Notes: generated by a model from the letters alone, not told the origin. 64,000 bases of DNA from Taklimakanibacter albus (GCF_016595235.1 NZ_JAENHL010000003.1:124001-188000), one strand, 5' to 3'; positions 17,465-26,464 are shown, counted from the first letter of the stretch. Made by a program: numbers and translations.

Positions 17465-18493
17465 TTGGCATCGGTTGAACTCGAACAGGTGAGCAAGTCC
17501 TTCGGCAAGACCGAAGTGATCAAGGACATGTCGCTCGCCATCAAGGAGCGTGAGCTCGTCGTCTTTGTCGGCCCTTCCGGCTGCGGCAAGTCGACCTTGC
17601 TGCGCCTCATCGCCGGGCTCGAAGAGATGAGCGCCGGCACCTTGCGCATCGGCGGCAAGGTGATGAACCAGACGCCGGCGGCCGATCGCGGCGTCGCCAT
17701 GGTGTTCCAGTCCTATGCGCTTTATCCGCATATGACGGTGGCCGAGAATATGGGCTTCGCGCTCAAGATGATCGGCACGCCCAAGGCTGAGATCGACCGC
17801 AAGGTCGCAGAGGCGGCCGAGATCCTCGATCTTGGCGACCTGCTCCAGCGCAAGCCACGGCAATTATCGGGCGGACAGCGCCAGCGCGTCGCCATCGGCC
17901 GCGCCATCGTGCGCAAGCCGGACGTGTTCCTGTTCGACGAGCCTCTGTCCAATCTCGATGCCGAATTGCGCGCCCGCATGCGCGTCGAGATCGCGCGCCT
18001 GCATAAGGAGCTCAAGACGACGATGATCTATGTGACGCATGACCAGGTCGAGGCGATGACGCTCGCCGACCGCATCGTGCTGCTCAACAAGGGCCGCATC
18101 GAGCAGCAGGGCGCGCCGCTCGATCTCTATGAGGCGCCGGCGAACAGATTCGTCGCCGGCTTCCTCGGCCAGCCCAGGATGAACTTCATCGCGGTCGCCG
18201 CGGTTCCGGACATGAGCGGTGTCACGCGAGAGGCTTTCACCTTGGGACTCCGGCCCGACGCGATCGAGATTCTCGACGGCCCACGGCCGGGCGCCGTCCC
18301 CGGCCGCATCATCGTGGTCGAGCAGCTGGGCACCAGCACGCTGCTGCATGTCCAGCTTGCCGGCGTGGCGGATCTCGTCACCGTCGAATGGCGCGGCAAG
18401 GCGGCGCACAAAGCGGGCGGCGATGTCTGGCTCGGCCTCGATCCGGCGAAAGGCCATCTCTTCGCCGCCGACGGCCGGCGCCTCGCGCTATGA
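17465..18493 (+). CDS. ABC transporter ATP-binding protein (UgpC/MalK family)
   Basis: The 342-residue ATPase has Walker A GPSGCGKST, Q-loop MVFQSYALYP, signature LSGGQRQRVAIGRA, Walker B VFLFDEPLSNLDA and switch VTHD, followed by a TOBE domain (about 240-335; LGLRPDAIEIL). The start is a TTG seven bases after the RidA stop; no ATG lies close by. It powers the importer. Its last bases overlap the convergent rhomboid gene by 6 bp. Confidence 0.94.
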   Translation: MASVELEQVSKSFGKTEVIKDMSLAIKERELVVFVGPSGCGKSTLLRLIAGLEEMSAGTLRIGGKVMNQTPAADRGVAMVFQSYALYPHMTVAENMGFALKMIGTPKAEIDRKVAEAAEILDLGDLLQRKPRQLSGGQRQRVAIGRAIVRKPDVFLFDEPLSNLDAELRARMRVEIARLHKELKTTMIYVTHDQVEAMTLADRIVLLNKGRIEQQGAPLDLYEAPANRFVAGFLGQPRMNFIAVAAVPDMSGVTREAFTLGLRPDAIEILDGPRPGAVPGRIIVVEQLGTSTLLHVQLAGVADLVTVEWRGKAAHKAGGDVWLGLDPAKGHLFAADGRRLAL

Positions 18494-19177
18494 AGACGTT
18501 CTGACGAGAAGCCTGGAGCGCAGCACGAAGGTCAGGATGAGGCCGGCAAGGAAGCCGCCGATATGGGCCCACCAGGCGACCTGGACCTCATTGTCGCTCG
18601 AGAGAAAGATGCTCAGCAGCTGCAGCGCGAACCAGCCGCTCAGGGCCCAGAAGGCCGAGATCGGCAAGGGAATGCGCATGAAGAGCAGGATCCAGACGCG
18701 CGCTTTCGGATAGAGCAGCAGATAGGCGGCGAGCACGCCCGACACCGCACCTGAGGCGCCGATGAGAGGGGCGCCCGAGTCCGGCTGCATGAAAGTATGC
18801 AGCAAGCCGGCGGCGATGCCGCAGAGGAGATAAAAAAGCAGGAAGCCGAAATGGCCGAACGCGTCCTCGATATTGTCGGCGAAGACCCATAGGAAGGCCA
18901 TGTTGGAGATCAGGTGCATCCAGCCGCCATGCAGGAACTGATAGGTGATGAGGGTGAGCGGCTCCGGCACCGGATTATTGAACTGGCCGGCATCGACGAC
19001 ATGCAGCAATTCCACCGGCACGATGCCGTAGCCGGTCGCCACCGCCCACAGAGTCTGCTCGCTGGTGAAGGCGCCGGTCATCAGGAAGGCGACGACATTG
19101 ATGATGATGAGGGCGCCGGTCACATATTGGAAGCGGATGACCTTGAGCGGCGTGTTGTCGTGAAGAGGTACAAACAT
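18488..19177 (-). CDS. Rhomboid family intramembrane serine protease
   Basis: The ATG at 19177 gives 229 residues beginning MFVPLHDNTPLKVIRFQYVTG. Six or more membrane segments contain the catalytic dyad: Ser142 in LIGASGAVSG and His205 in WWAHIGGFLAG, plus GGWMHLISNMAFLWVFADN. It cleaves membrane proteins within the bilayer; its substrate is unknown. The frame is open upstream, but that part has the composition of a shadow of the adenosyltransferase gene. Start and stop overlap by one base (TGATG) with that gene, so the two are coupled. Confidence 0.92.
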   Translation of the reverse strand: MFVPLHDNTPLKVIRFQYVTGALIIINVVAFLMTGAFTSEQTLWAVATGYGIVPVELLHVVDAGQFNNPVPEPLTLITYQFLHGGWMHLISNMAFLWVFADNIEDAFGHFGFLLFYLLCGIAAGLLHTFMQPDSGAPLIGASGAVSGVLAAYLLLYPKARVWILLFMRIPLPISAFWALSGWFALQLLSIFLSSDNEVQVAWWAHIGGFLAGLILTFVLRSRLLVRTSS

Positions 19178-19755
19178 CAGCGATTGGCGCCTTTCACCCA
19201 CAGCACGTCGCCGTCGCCTTGCGCATTCACCCAACGGCTGGCGACGAAGAAGAAATCCGACAGGCGGTTGACGAAGGTCAGCACGCCGTCGCTCACATCC
19301 TCTTGAGGATCCGCCGCGAGCTCGACGATGAGCCGCTCGGCGCGCCGGCACACGGTGCGGCAGAGATGCAGTTGCGCCGCGGCGGCATGTCCGCCCGGCA
19401 GCACGAAGGAGCGCAAGGGTTTCAGGCTGGCATTCAATTCGTCGATCTCGGCCTCGAGCCGCTCGGTCTGGTGCGCCGTCATGCGCAAGGGCTCGTAACC
19501 CAGATCCTTGCCGGTGTCGGGCACGCAGAGATCGGCGCCCAGATCGAAGAGATCGTTCTGGATGCGGGCCAGCATGAGATCGAGGCGGGCGAATTCCCTG
19601 GTGTCAAGCCTCGCGATGCCCAGCACCGCATTGGTCTCGTCGACCGTGCCATAGGCCTGGATGCGCAAATGTGTCTTCGGCACACGCTCGCCGGAGCCGA
19701 GCGCGGTGTCACCTTTGTCGCCGGTGCGCGTATAGATGCGGTTGAGTACGACCAT
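19177..19755 (-). CDS. Cob(I)alamin adenosyltransferase, PduO type
   Basis: The 192-residue enzyme transfers the adenosyl group of ATP to cob(I)alamin, producing adenosylcobalamin. The N-terminal ATP-binding motif TRTGDKGDTALGSGERV and AYGTVDETNAVLG are present, and CRRAERLIVEL is the conserved C-terminal helix. Its product is the cofactor for methylmalonyl- and ethylmalonyl-CoA mutases, which fits the mch operon further along the window. Confidence 0.95.
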   Translation of the reverse strand: MVVLNRIYTRTGDKGDTALGSGERVPKTHLRIQAYGTVDETNAVLGIARLDTREFARLDLMLARIQNDLFDLGADLCVPDTGKDLGYEPLRMTAHQTERLEAEIDELNASLKPLRSFVLPGGHAAAAQLHLCRTVCRRAERLIVELAADPQEDVSDGVLTFVNRLSDFFFVASRWVNAQGDGDVLWVKGANR

Positions 19756-19775
19756 GCTTTTCCCTTGTCAGACCC

Positions 19776-20636
19776 TCATACTACCCGATGTTCGCGAAAG
19801 GCGGTGGCCAGAATCTTGAGGGCGGCACGCGACCGCGCATCGGTCAGGGTCGAATGAAGCACGATCTCCGAGGAGGGCAGAGGCGGCAAGCCCAGCTCTT
19901 TGCCCACTTCGACGACACCCGCCGGGGCTACCCGGAAGGTCAAAGGCGCCACCGCGAGGCCGGCCGACACGGCGGCGACGATCGCCGGAATGCCGCCGCC
20001 CACGAAAGTTTCGGTCCAGGCGATGCCGGCCGCATCGAGGGTGCGCGTCGCCATGATCCGTTCCAGGCAGGTCGGCGCGAAGGACGCGAGACGCAAGGGC
20101 GTGCCTTCCGGCCAGGTGAAACCCGGCGCCGCGAACCAGCCAAAATGCTCCTGCGTCAGCACTTCGCCGTCGCGCCGGTCATCCTCGCGGCGCACGATCA
20201 CCGCATCGAGGACGCCCTTGTCGAAAGCATCGATCAGATTGCGCGACACGTCGATCCTGACCTCGATCACCAGCGCCGGATCATGGGCATGGAGCCTGGC
20301 CAGCAGGGTTGGGAATTCGGCGCCCGCCACATGATCGACGAAACCGACCGCCAGGCGCCGTGGGCTCGCCGACAGGCCGGCGATGGCGCGCTCATGGGCG
20401 GCGATGAAGTCGCGCGCGGCGCACAGGAAAGCGGCCCCCCGGACCGAGGGGCGCACCAGGCGCGGCGTCCGTTCGATGAGCCGGAAACCGAGCCGGTCTT
20501 CCAGCCGCTTCAGCTTCACGCTGATTGCCGCCTGGGTGGTGCCCAAGGTCTCGGCCGCTCTTGTAAAGCTGCGCAGATCGGCCACCATTACGAAGGCCTG
20601 CACCGATTCCACGTCCAGCGTGACCATGCCATTCAT
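19776..20636 (-). CDS. LysR family transcriptional regulator
   Basis: The N-terminal helix-turn-helix is ESVQAFVMVADLRSFTRAAE followed by LGTTQAAISVKLKRLEDRLGFRL, and an effector domain covers about residues 90-286. The gene is divergent from an MFS transporter gene, with a perfect 21-base palindrome between them. The usual arrangement is that the LysR protein activates the divergent transporter and represses itself. An alternative start three codons later (MVTLDVES) is possible. Confidence 0.92.
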   Translation of the reverse strand: MNGMVTLDVESVQAFVMVADLRSFTRAAETLGTTQAAISVKLKRLEDRLGFRLIERTPRLVRPSVRGAAFLCAARDFIAAHERAIAGLSASPRRLAVGFVDHVAGAEFPTLLARLHAHDPALVIEVRIDVSRNLIDAFDKGVLDAVIVRREDDRRDGEVLTQEHFGWFAAPGFTWPEGTPLRLASFAPTCLERIMATRTLDAAGIAWTETFVGGGIPAIVAAVSAGLAVAPLTFRVAPAGVVEVGKELGLPPLPSSEIVLHSTLTDARSRAALKILATAFREHRVV

Positions 20637-20654
20637 TCTGATTTGTTATCTCTG

Positions 20655-20675
20655 AAATAGGTAATCATCCTATTT
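20655..20675. promoter_or_regulatory. Candidate LysR operator between lysR and MFS genes
   Basis: AAATAGG (20655-20661), a 7-base spacer and CCTATTT (20669-20675) make a perfect interrupted palindrome in the 101-base divergent intergenic region. It is AT-rich and close to both starts, as expected for a LysR recognition site. Confidence 0.6.
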
Positions 20676-20737
20676 TTATATAGTCAAGGCCCGCCTATCT
20701 CTCCCGAACCGCAGCTTTCGAACCGGGGGACGACCGT

Positions 20738-22270
20738 ATGAGCCTTGATCAATCCCGAAACAACATGATCGCTCTGGCCGCCACCTGCCTGGCGGCCCTG
20801 ATGTTCGGCCTGGAGATATCCAGCGTGCCGGTGATCCTGCCGACGCTCGAGCGGGTGCTCGGCGCCGACTTCCAGGACATGCAGTGGATAATGAACGCCT
20901 ATACGATCGCCTGCACGACTGTGCTGATGGCGACCGGCACGCTGGCCGACCGGTTCGGGCGGCGCCGCGTCTTTGCCGCCAGCACGGTCGCCTTCGCCGT
21001 CACGTCGCTGTTCTGCGGCGTGGCGCCCAACGCCTTCCTCCTGATCGTTGCACGCTTCGCGCAAGGCATGGCCGGCGGGGCAATGTTCATCTGCACCATC
21101 GCCGTCCTGTCGCATCAGTTCCAGGAAGGCCGGGAACGCGGCCGGGCCTTTGCGATCTGGGGCGTCATCGCCGGCATCGGCCTGGGCTTCGGGCCGGTCA
21201 TCGGCGGAGCGATCATCGCGCTGTCGACCTGGCAATGGGTGTTCCTCGTGCATGTGCCGCTGGCCGCCGTGACGTTGATCCTGACCCAGGCCGGTGTCAG
21301 GGAATCGCGCGATCCCGACGCCAAGCATCTCGATCTGCTCGGCATCGCCACGCTAACCGCATCGGTCTTCTGCCTGACCTTCTACATCACGCAAGGCGCC
21401 GATCTCGGCTTCAGCAGTCTCGCGGGGCTTGCCATTCTCGCGGCAGCGGCGGCGAGCTTCGTCGCCTTCATCTTCGCCGAGAACCTCAATCCCCATCCGA
21501 TGTTCGACTTCTCCGTGTTCAAAGTGCGCAATTTCTCCGGCGCGATCATCGGCTGCATCGGCATGAATTTCAGCTACTGGCCGTTCATGATCTATCTGCC
21601 GATCTATTTCACCATCGGTCTCGGCTATGACAGCACCGTCACCGGGCTGGTGCTGCTCGCTTACACCGTGCCGTTCCTGGTCATGACACCGGTGGCGCAA
21701 TATCTGCTCCATCGTTATGGCGCGCGGACCGTCATTCCGCTCGGCCTGTTCACCATCGGACTTGGCTTCCTGCTGATGCGCTTCGGCAGCGCCCTTCTCG
21801 ATGCGAGCTGGCTGACGATGCTGCCGGGAGCCTTGCTGGCCGGCATCGGCATCGGCCTGACCAGCACGCCCGTCACCGACACGACCACCGGATCGGTCTC
21901 GGCCGACCGCGCCGGCATGGCGTCCGGCATCGATACGAGCGCCAGGCTGATCGCGCTCGCCATCAATATCGCGGTGATGGGGTTTGTGCTGGTGGAGGGC
22001 GTTCTCGCTTATTTGAAGAGCGCGCTGCCGCCCGCGCTCGATGCCATCGAACTGCGCTCGCTCGCGCAAGGCATCGCCGCCGGCAGTGTGACGTCACTGG
22101 ACCAGAAACTCCCGGGAGCGCTCGACACTTCGGGTGCGATCCTGCATGCGGCGCTGACCCATGGCTTCGGCTGGGTCATGCTTTATGGCGGCATCGGCGT
22201 CTGGATCCTGGCGGCGCTCAGCTTCGTGATCTTCAGTCCGGCGAAGAAGCGCAGTCCGATTGCGGGCTGA
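20738..22270 (+). CDS. MFS transporter, DHA2 family (EmrB/QacA-like, 14 TM)
   Basis: The 510-residue length and roughly 14 membrane segments fit the drug:H+ antiporter-2 family. Visible motifs are MFGLEISSVPVILPTLERVLG, WIMNAYTIACTTVLMATGTLADRFGRRR (motif A region) and GVIAGIGLGFGPVIGGAI (motif C region), cited in parts. It probably exports a toxic or signalling compound, controlled by the divergent LysR protein. Confidence 0.92.
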   Translation: MSLDQSRNNMIALAATCLAALMFGLEISSVPVILPTLERVLGADFQDMQWIMNAYTIACTTVLMATGTLADRFGRRRVFAASTVAFAVTSLFCGVAPNAFLLIVARFAQGMAGGAMFICTIAVLSHQFQEGRERGRAFAIWGVIAGIGLGFGPVIGGAIIALSTWQWVFLVHVPLAAVTLILTQAGVRESRDPDAKHLDLLGIATLTASVFCLTFYITQGADLGFSSLAGLAILAAAAASFVAFIFAENLNPHPMFDFSVFKVRNFSGAIIGCIGMNFSYWPFMIYLPIYFTIGLGYDSTVTGLVLLAYTVPFLVMTPVAQYLLHRYGARTVIPLGLFTIGLGFLLMRFGSALLDASWLTMLPGALLAGIGIGLTSTPVTDTTTGSVSADRAGMASGIDTSARLIALAINIAVMGFVLVEGVLAYLKSALPPALDAIELRSLAQGIAAGSVTSLDQKLPGALDTSGAILHAALTHGFGWVMLYGGIGVWILAALSFVIFSPAKKRSPIAG

Positions 22271-22575
22271 TGATGCCGTGCAGGGATTGCCGACAGGATG
22301 CTATTCCGTCAGGATATTGCGAGGCAACAATCGCACAGCGCACCATGTCCATTCCAGGCAGAGCATCCCGGATCATGTCGAGTTCTCCAAGATCCACCTG
22401 GGCGCGGGCGATTTGTGCGATGCTGGGCAGTGGGCTCGGACTTTTGATTGGCGGCCTTATCGTCGAAGCCACGAGTTCTCACTGGATCGTCAAGTGCTTG
22501 TTCGCCGGTCTCGGCGCCTATGCGGTCATGCGTGCCCAGCGCTTCTGGCTCGAACGGCGAGTCACTCGTCCCTGA
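22270..22575 (+). CDS. Small hypothetical membrane protein (uncertain)
   Basis: An open frame starts on the last base of the MFS stop (TGATG). Its first half has poor composition. The last 50 residues, from an in-frame ATG at 22420, look protein-like: GSGLGLLIGGLIVEATSSHW is one membrane segment, followed by a basic tail AQRFWLERR. The true gene may be only 22420-22575 (51 aa). It overlaps the convergent ABC permease gene by 14 bases. On the other strand 22233-22472 is also open, and neither reading is secure. Confidence 0.35.
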   Translation: MMPCRDCRQDAIPSGYCEATIAQRTMSIPGRASRIMSSSPRSTWARAICAMLGSGLGLLIGGLIVEATSSHWIVKCLFAGLGAYAVMRAQRFWLERRVTRP

Positions 22576-25072
22576 GGATCGCCGCCGGCTTGGCCGTCAG
22601 GGCCCGCCAGGTGACGGCGAGGCCGGCGGCGATTGCCAGCACCATCGCCAGTAGCGCCGTCGAGAGCGCGGTCACCCAGGAGAAGCTCCATGGCATCTCC
22701 AAGATCCAGAAGCTCAGGAACCACGAACCTGCCGCGCCGACGGTGACGCCGAAGATCGCCGAGGCAAGGCCCAGAATGCCATATTCGATGATGAAGGCCT
22801 GGATGAGCTCGAGCCTGGTCGCACCATAAGTCTTGAGTACCACGGCGTCATAGAGCCGGCCGGAAAGCCCGGCGCTCAAGGCACCGGCCAGCACCAGGAT
22901 GCCGGTGACGAGTGTCAGCGCATTGGCGCCACGGATGGCGGCGAGCATCTGGGTCAGAAGATCGGTGACGGTCGCCACCACGTCCTTGACCCGGATCGCG
23001 GTCACGGTCGGAAAGGCGCCGGAGACTTTGTTGAGCAGCTGGCCTTCATCGCCGCCCGACATCTCGATGGTGACGATGTTCTGATGCGGCGCCTTGGACA
23101 AGGTGTCGGGCGTGAAGATCATCAGGAAGTTGATGTCGAGCGAGCGCCAGTTCACCTTTCTGAGGCTCGCGATCTTCGCGGTGATGTCGCGGCCCAGCAC
23201 ATTGACGGTGATGTCATCGCCGATCTTGAGGCCCAAGCCGTCGGCCACTTCGCCGACGAAGGAGACGAGCGGCGGTCCCTTGTAATCGGCCGGCCACCAG
23301 TCACCGGCGATGAGCGTCGAGCCTTGCGGCAGATCGCTCGCATAGGTCAGTCCGCGGTCGCCGCGCAAGGCCCAGGCCGTGTCGGGCGAAGCCTGCACTT
23401 TGTCGGCGCTCGTGCCCTTCACATGCGTGATCCGCCCACGGAGCATCGGCGCCGTCTCGACCTTGGTGACGCCCGGCTCCTTAGCCACGAGATCGAGGAA
23501 AGCCTGCTTCTCGTCATTGCGCACGTCGAGAAAGAAGAAGGACGGCGCCCGGTCGGGAATACCGGAGGTGAGCTCGGTCGAAATGGTGCGGTCGGTGAGC
23601 GCCAGGGTCACGAACAGCGTGAGACCGAGACCCAGAGCGAGAATGACGGAGATCGCCGCCGAGCCGGGGCGGTGCACATTGGAAAGCGCATAACGCCAGA
23701 TGGCGCTTTTCGGCCGTGGCAATTTCGCGGTCAGACGGACGATCGCCGCGGCGAGACCCAGCAGCACGATGAAGCTGCCGGCCAAACCGCCGAGATAGAT
23801 GCTGGTGATGCGGGCATCCGAGAAGCTTGCATAGACAAGCCCGGCGAGCGCCGCCAGGGCGATGACGATGGTGAGAAGCGCGCCCCAGCCGGGCCAGCCG
23901 CCGGAGGCTACGACATGATGGCGGAACAAGGCGGAGGCCGGCACATAGCGGGTGCGGGCGAGCGGCCACATGGTGAAGGCGATGGTGACGAGGAAGCCGA
24001 AGAGGGCGGCGAGCGCCAGAGGACGCGGTTCGACCCGTGCGGTCAAAGGCAAGGGGATCAAATCGCCGATCGTCGCCTTGGCGATGGCGGGCGCCACGGC
24101 GCCGAGCGCCAGGCCGATGATGATGGCGAGCAGCGCCACCGCCAGAATTTCGGTCAGATAGATGCCGGTGATCAAACGCTGGCTGGCGCCCAGGCATTTG
24201 AGCGTCGCGATCGATTCAGTGCGGCGGCTGATGAAGGCGCTTGCGGCATTGGCGATGCCGGCGCCGCCGATGATGAGGGCGGTGAGGCCGACCAGCGTCA
24301 TGAAATAGGAAAGCCGCTCGATATATTGATCGGCGCCGGGCGCGGCGCTGCCGCGGTTGCGTACCCGCCAGCCGGCATCGCGATGATCCTCCTGGGCCTG
24401 GCGCACCACTTCGCGCACCTGAGCGAGACTGGTACCCTCCGGCATCTTCACCCGATATTTCCAGGTGATGAGGCTGCCCGGCTGGACGAGGCCGGTCGCC
24501 TGCAGAGAAGCCTCGCTCATCATCACGCGCGGTCCCAGAGCGAGACCATCGGAGATGCGGTCGGGCTCATGCGAGATGGCGGCGCGGATGATAAATTCCT
24601 TGTCGCCGATCTTGAAGCGGTCGCCGGTCTTGAGACCCAAACGTTCGAGCAGGATCGGATCGACGGCGACGCCGTCGCCTTCGACCGCTGTCTTGATATC
24701 GCCGGCGGGCGCGAGGGCGAGCGCGCCATAGAGCGGATAGAGACCGTCGATGGATTTGATCTCGACCAGTGCCGTCCGATCATTGCCGCGCGCCATCGCG
24801 CGCAGCGATCCGACTTTCGAGACGGTGCCTTTGCTTTGCAGGAACGCCATCTCGTTGGGCGTCACCTCGCGGTGGATGAGCGCCACCTCGACATCGCCGC
24901 CCAGCAGAGGCTGGCCCTGCTCGACGAGGCCGCGATCGATGGCGGCGCCGAGCGAGCCGACAATGGCGATGGCCGCGGTGCCAAGCGCCAGGCAGATGAG
25001 AAAGATCCAGAAACCCTGCAGTCCCGAACGCAGATCGCGCCAGGCATAGATGAGCCAGAGCTTCGGCATCAT
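22562..25072 (-). CDS. ABC transporter permease, FtsX-like (YbbP family)
   Basis: The 836-residue protein has an N-terminal membrane segment (WIFLICLALGTAAIAIVGSL), a large periplasmic MacB-type region, and two FtsX-like four-helix blocks (about 260-480 and 715-830). FtsX features such as SFISRRTESIATLKCLGAS and DAVVLKTYGATRLELIQAF are visible. It overlaps the ATPase gene by 4 bp and lies opposite a tesA-like gene, which is the classic ybbP-ybbA-tesA neighbourhood. Its role is thought to be envelope-related lipid or lipoprotein handling; the substrate is not settled. Confidence 0.92.
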   Translation of the reverse strand: MMPKLWLIYAWRDLRSGLQGFWIFLICLALGTAAIAIVGSLGAAIDRGLVEQGQPLLGGDVEVALIHREVTPNEMAFLQSKGTVSKVGSLRAMARGNDRTALVEIKSIDGLYPLYGALALAPAGDIKTAVEGDGVAVDPILLERLGLKTGDRFKIGDKEFIIRAAISHEPDRISDGLALGPRVMMSEASLQATGLVQPGSLITWKYRVKMPEGTSLAQVREVVRQAQEDHRDAGWRVRNRGSAAPGADQYIERLSYFMTLVGLTALIIGGAGIANAASAFISRRTESIATLKCLGASQRLITGIYLTEILAVALLAIIIGLALGAVAPAIAKATIGDLIPLPLTARVEPRPLALAALFGFLVTIAFTMWPLARTRYVPASALFRHHVVASGGWPGWGALLTIVIALAALAGLVYASFSDARITSIYLGGLAGSFIVLLGLAAAIVRLTAKLPRPKSAIWRYALSNVHRPGSAAISVILALGLGLTLFVTLALTDRTISTELTSGIPDRAPSFFFLDVRNDEKQAFLDLVAKEPGVTKVETAPMLRGRITHVKGTSADKVQASPDTAWALRGDRGLTYASDLPQGSTLIAGDWWPADYKGPPLVSFVGEVADGLGLKIGDDITVNVLGRDITAKIASLRKVNWRSLDINFLMIFTPDTLSKAPHQNIVTIEMSGGDEGQLLNKVSGAFPTVTAIRVKDVVATVTDLLTQMLAAIRGANALTLVTGILVLAGALSAGLSGRLYDAVVLKTYGATRLELIQAFIIEYGILGLASAIFGVTVGAAGSWFLSFWILEMPWSFSWVTALSTALLAMVLAIAAGLAVTWRALTAKPAAILRDE

Positions 25073-25752
25073 GGATGGGCGCCCGAGACGATGCGGCCGT
25101 CGCGCACCGAGGCGATCCGGTCGCAGCGTTTGGCGAGGGCCGGGTCATGGGTGATGAGCAGCAGGGTGGTGCCGTCCTCGCGCTTCAGGCTGAAGAGCAG
25201 GTCCATGATGGCGGCCCCCGTATCGAGGTCGAGATTGCCGGTCGGCTCGTCGGCCAGGATGATCTTGGCGCCCGAGGCGATGGCGCGGGCGATGGCGACG
25301 CGCTGCTGCTCGCCGCCTGAGAGCTGGCTCGGATAATGGCTGAGCCGGTGGCCGAGGCCCACCCTTTCGAGATGTGTCTTCGCCCGGGTGAGGGCGTCGG
25401 CGACGCCCTTGAATTCGAGCGGCACGGCGACATTTTCGAGCGCCGTCATGGTCGGGATCAGATGGAAGGACTGGAAGATGATGCCGATGGCATCACGCCG
25501 GAAGCGCGCCAGCGCATCCTCGTTCTTGCCGCCGAGCGGGGTGCCGTTAACGGTGATGGTGCCGGCGCTCACCCGCTCCAGGCCGGCGATCACCATCAGC
25601 AAGGTGGTCTTGCCGGAGCCCGAGGGGCCGACGATGCCAAGCGCCTCGCCCGGAAGCGCGGACAGGTCTATGCCGCGCAGGATTTCGACCGGGCCGGCGC
25701 GGCTTGAAAGGGTGAGGCGGACATTTTCAAGGGAAACGATCGGGGAAGGCAT
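25069..25752 (-). CDS. ABC transporter ATP-binding protein (YbbA/LolD-like)
   Basis: The 227-residue ATPase has Walker A VGPSGSGKTT, signature QLSGGEQQRVAIARAIASG, Walker B IILADEPTGNLD and switch LITHDPALA. It belongs to the MacB/LolD/FtsE group and partners the FtsX-like permease whose gene starts within its stop codon. Confidence 0.94.
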   Translation of the reverse strand: MPSPIVSLENVRLTLSSRAGPVEILRGIDLSALPGEALGIVGPSGSGKTTLLMVIAGLERVSAGTITVNGTPLGGKNEDALARFRRDAIGIIFQSFHLIPTMTALENVAVPLEFKGVADALTRAKTHLERVGLGHRLSHYPSQLSGGEQQRVAIARAIASGAKIILADEPTGNLDLDTGAAIMDLLFSLKREDGTTLLLITHDPALAKRCDRIASVRDGRIVSGAHP

Positions 25753-25837
25753 CCGGCCTAGATGGGAGAGGGGCGGTCAAAAGTCCATATCAGCTCATGA
25801 CTTGCTGTTGTCACAAGGAGTTCCTACCTAATTGGGC

Positions 25838-26464
25838 ATGCGATTCGGCTTCCTCGCCTTCTGCCTCGGCCTGCTCCTCGCCTTCTCGCCTCTCCAGGCG
25901 CAAAGCCTCCGTATCCTGGCTTTGGGCGACAGCCTCACCGCCGGGCTTGGCGTCGACCCGGCCGATGCCTTTCCAGCCAAGCTCGAAGCCGCCCTCAAAG
26001 CCCGTGGTCACGATATTGTGATCACCAATGCCGGGGTGTCCGGCGACACCAGCACGGCCGGCGCCGAACGTCTCGACTGGGCATTGGGTGATCCCGTCGA
26101 TGCCGTCATCCTCGAGCTCGGCGCCAATGACGCGCTCCGCGGGATCGATCCGGACCAGACCGAAAAGGCGCTCGACCGCATCCTCACCGAGATCAAAAAG
26201 AGGAACCTGCCGGTGCTCTTCGCCGGCATGCTCGCGCCGCGCAATCTCGGTCCCGACTATGGGAAGAAATTCGACGCGCTGTTCCCGCGCCTCGCCCAGA
26301 AACACGGCGTGCTGTTCTACCCCTTCTTCCTCGACGGCGTCGCCGCCGACCCGGCGCTCAATCAGCCGGACGGGCTCCATCCCAACAGCAAAGGAGTGGA
26401 TATGATCGTCTCGCGAATCCTTCCGATCACGGAAGACCTGCTCAAGCAGGCCTCCTCCAAATAG
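25838..26464 (+). CDS. tesA: Arylesterase / acyl-CoA thioesterase I-like (TesA, SGNH family)
   Basis: An N-terminal signal peptide (about 1-21, FCLGLLLAFSPLQAQ) precedes an SGNH hydrolase. Block I is ALGDSLTAG with Ser32, the Gly block is ITNAGVSGDT, the Asn block is LELGANDALRG and block V is PDGLHPNSKG with the Asp-His pair. It is a periplasmic esterase/thioesterase. AAGGAG at 25815-25820 is 17 bases before the ATG but 11 bases before an in-frame TTG at 25832, so initiation at TTG is possible. It is divergent from ybbA, as in many Proteobacteria. Confidence 0.92.
   Translation: MRFGFLAFCLGLLLAFSPLQAQSLRILALGDSLTAGLGVDPADAFPAKLEAALKARGHDIVITNAGVSGDTSTAGAERLDWALGDPVDAVILELGANDALRGIDPDQTEKALDRILTEIKKRNLPVLFAGMLAPRNLGPDYGKKFDALFPRLAQKHGVLFYPFFLDGVAADPALNQPDGLHPNSKGVDMIVSRILPITEDLLKQASSK

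Noticed and set aside
16223-17863. 546-codon antisense frame across permease, RidA and ATPase genes
   Set aside because: It crosses three well-identified genes and has the His/Asp/Gly/Arg-rich composition of a reverse shadow.
23084-25336. 750-codon open frame opposite the YbbP-type permease gene
   Set aside because: It is an antisense shadow of a well-supported gene, produced by high GC and codon bias; its product is rich in Arg, Gly, Asp and His with no domain.
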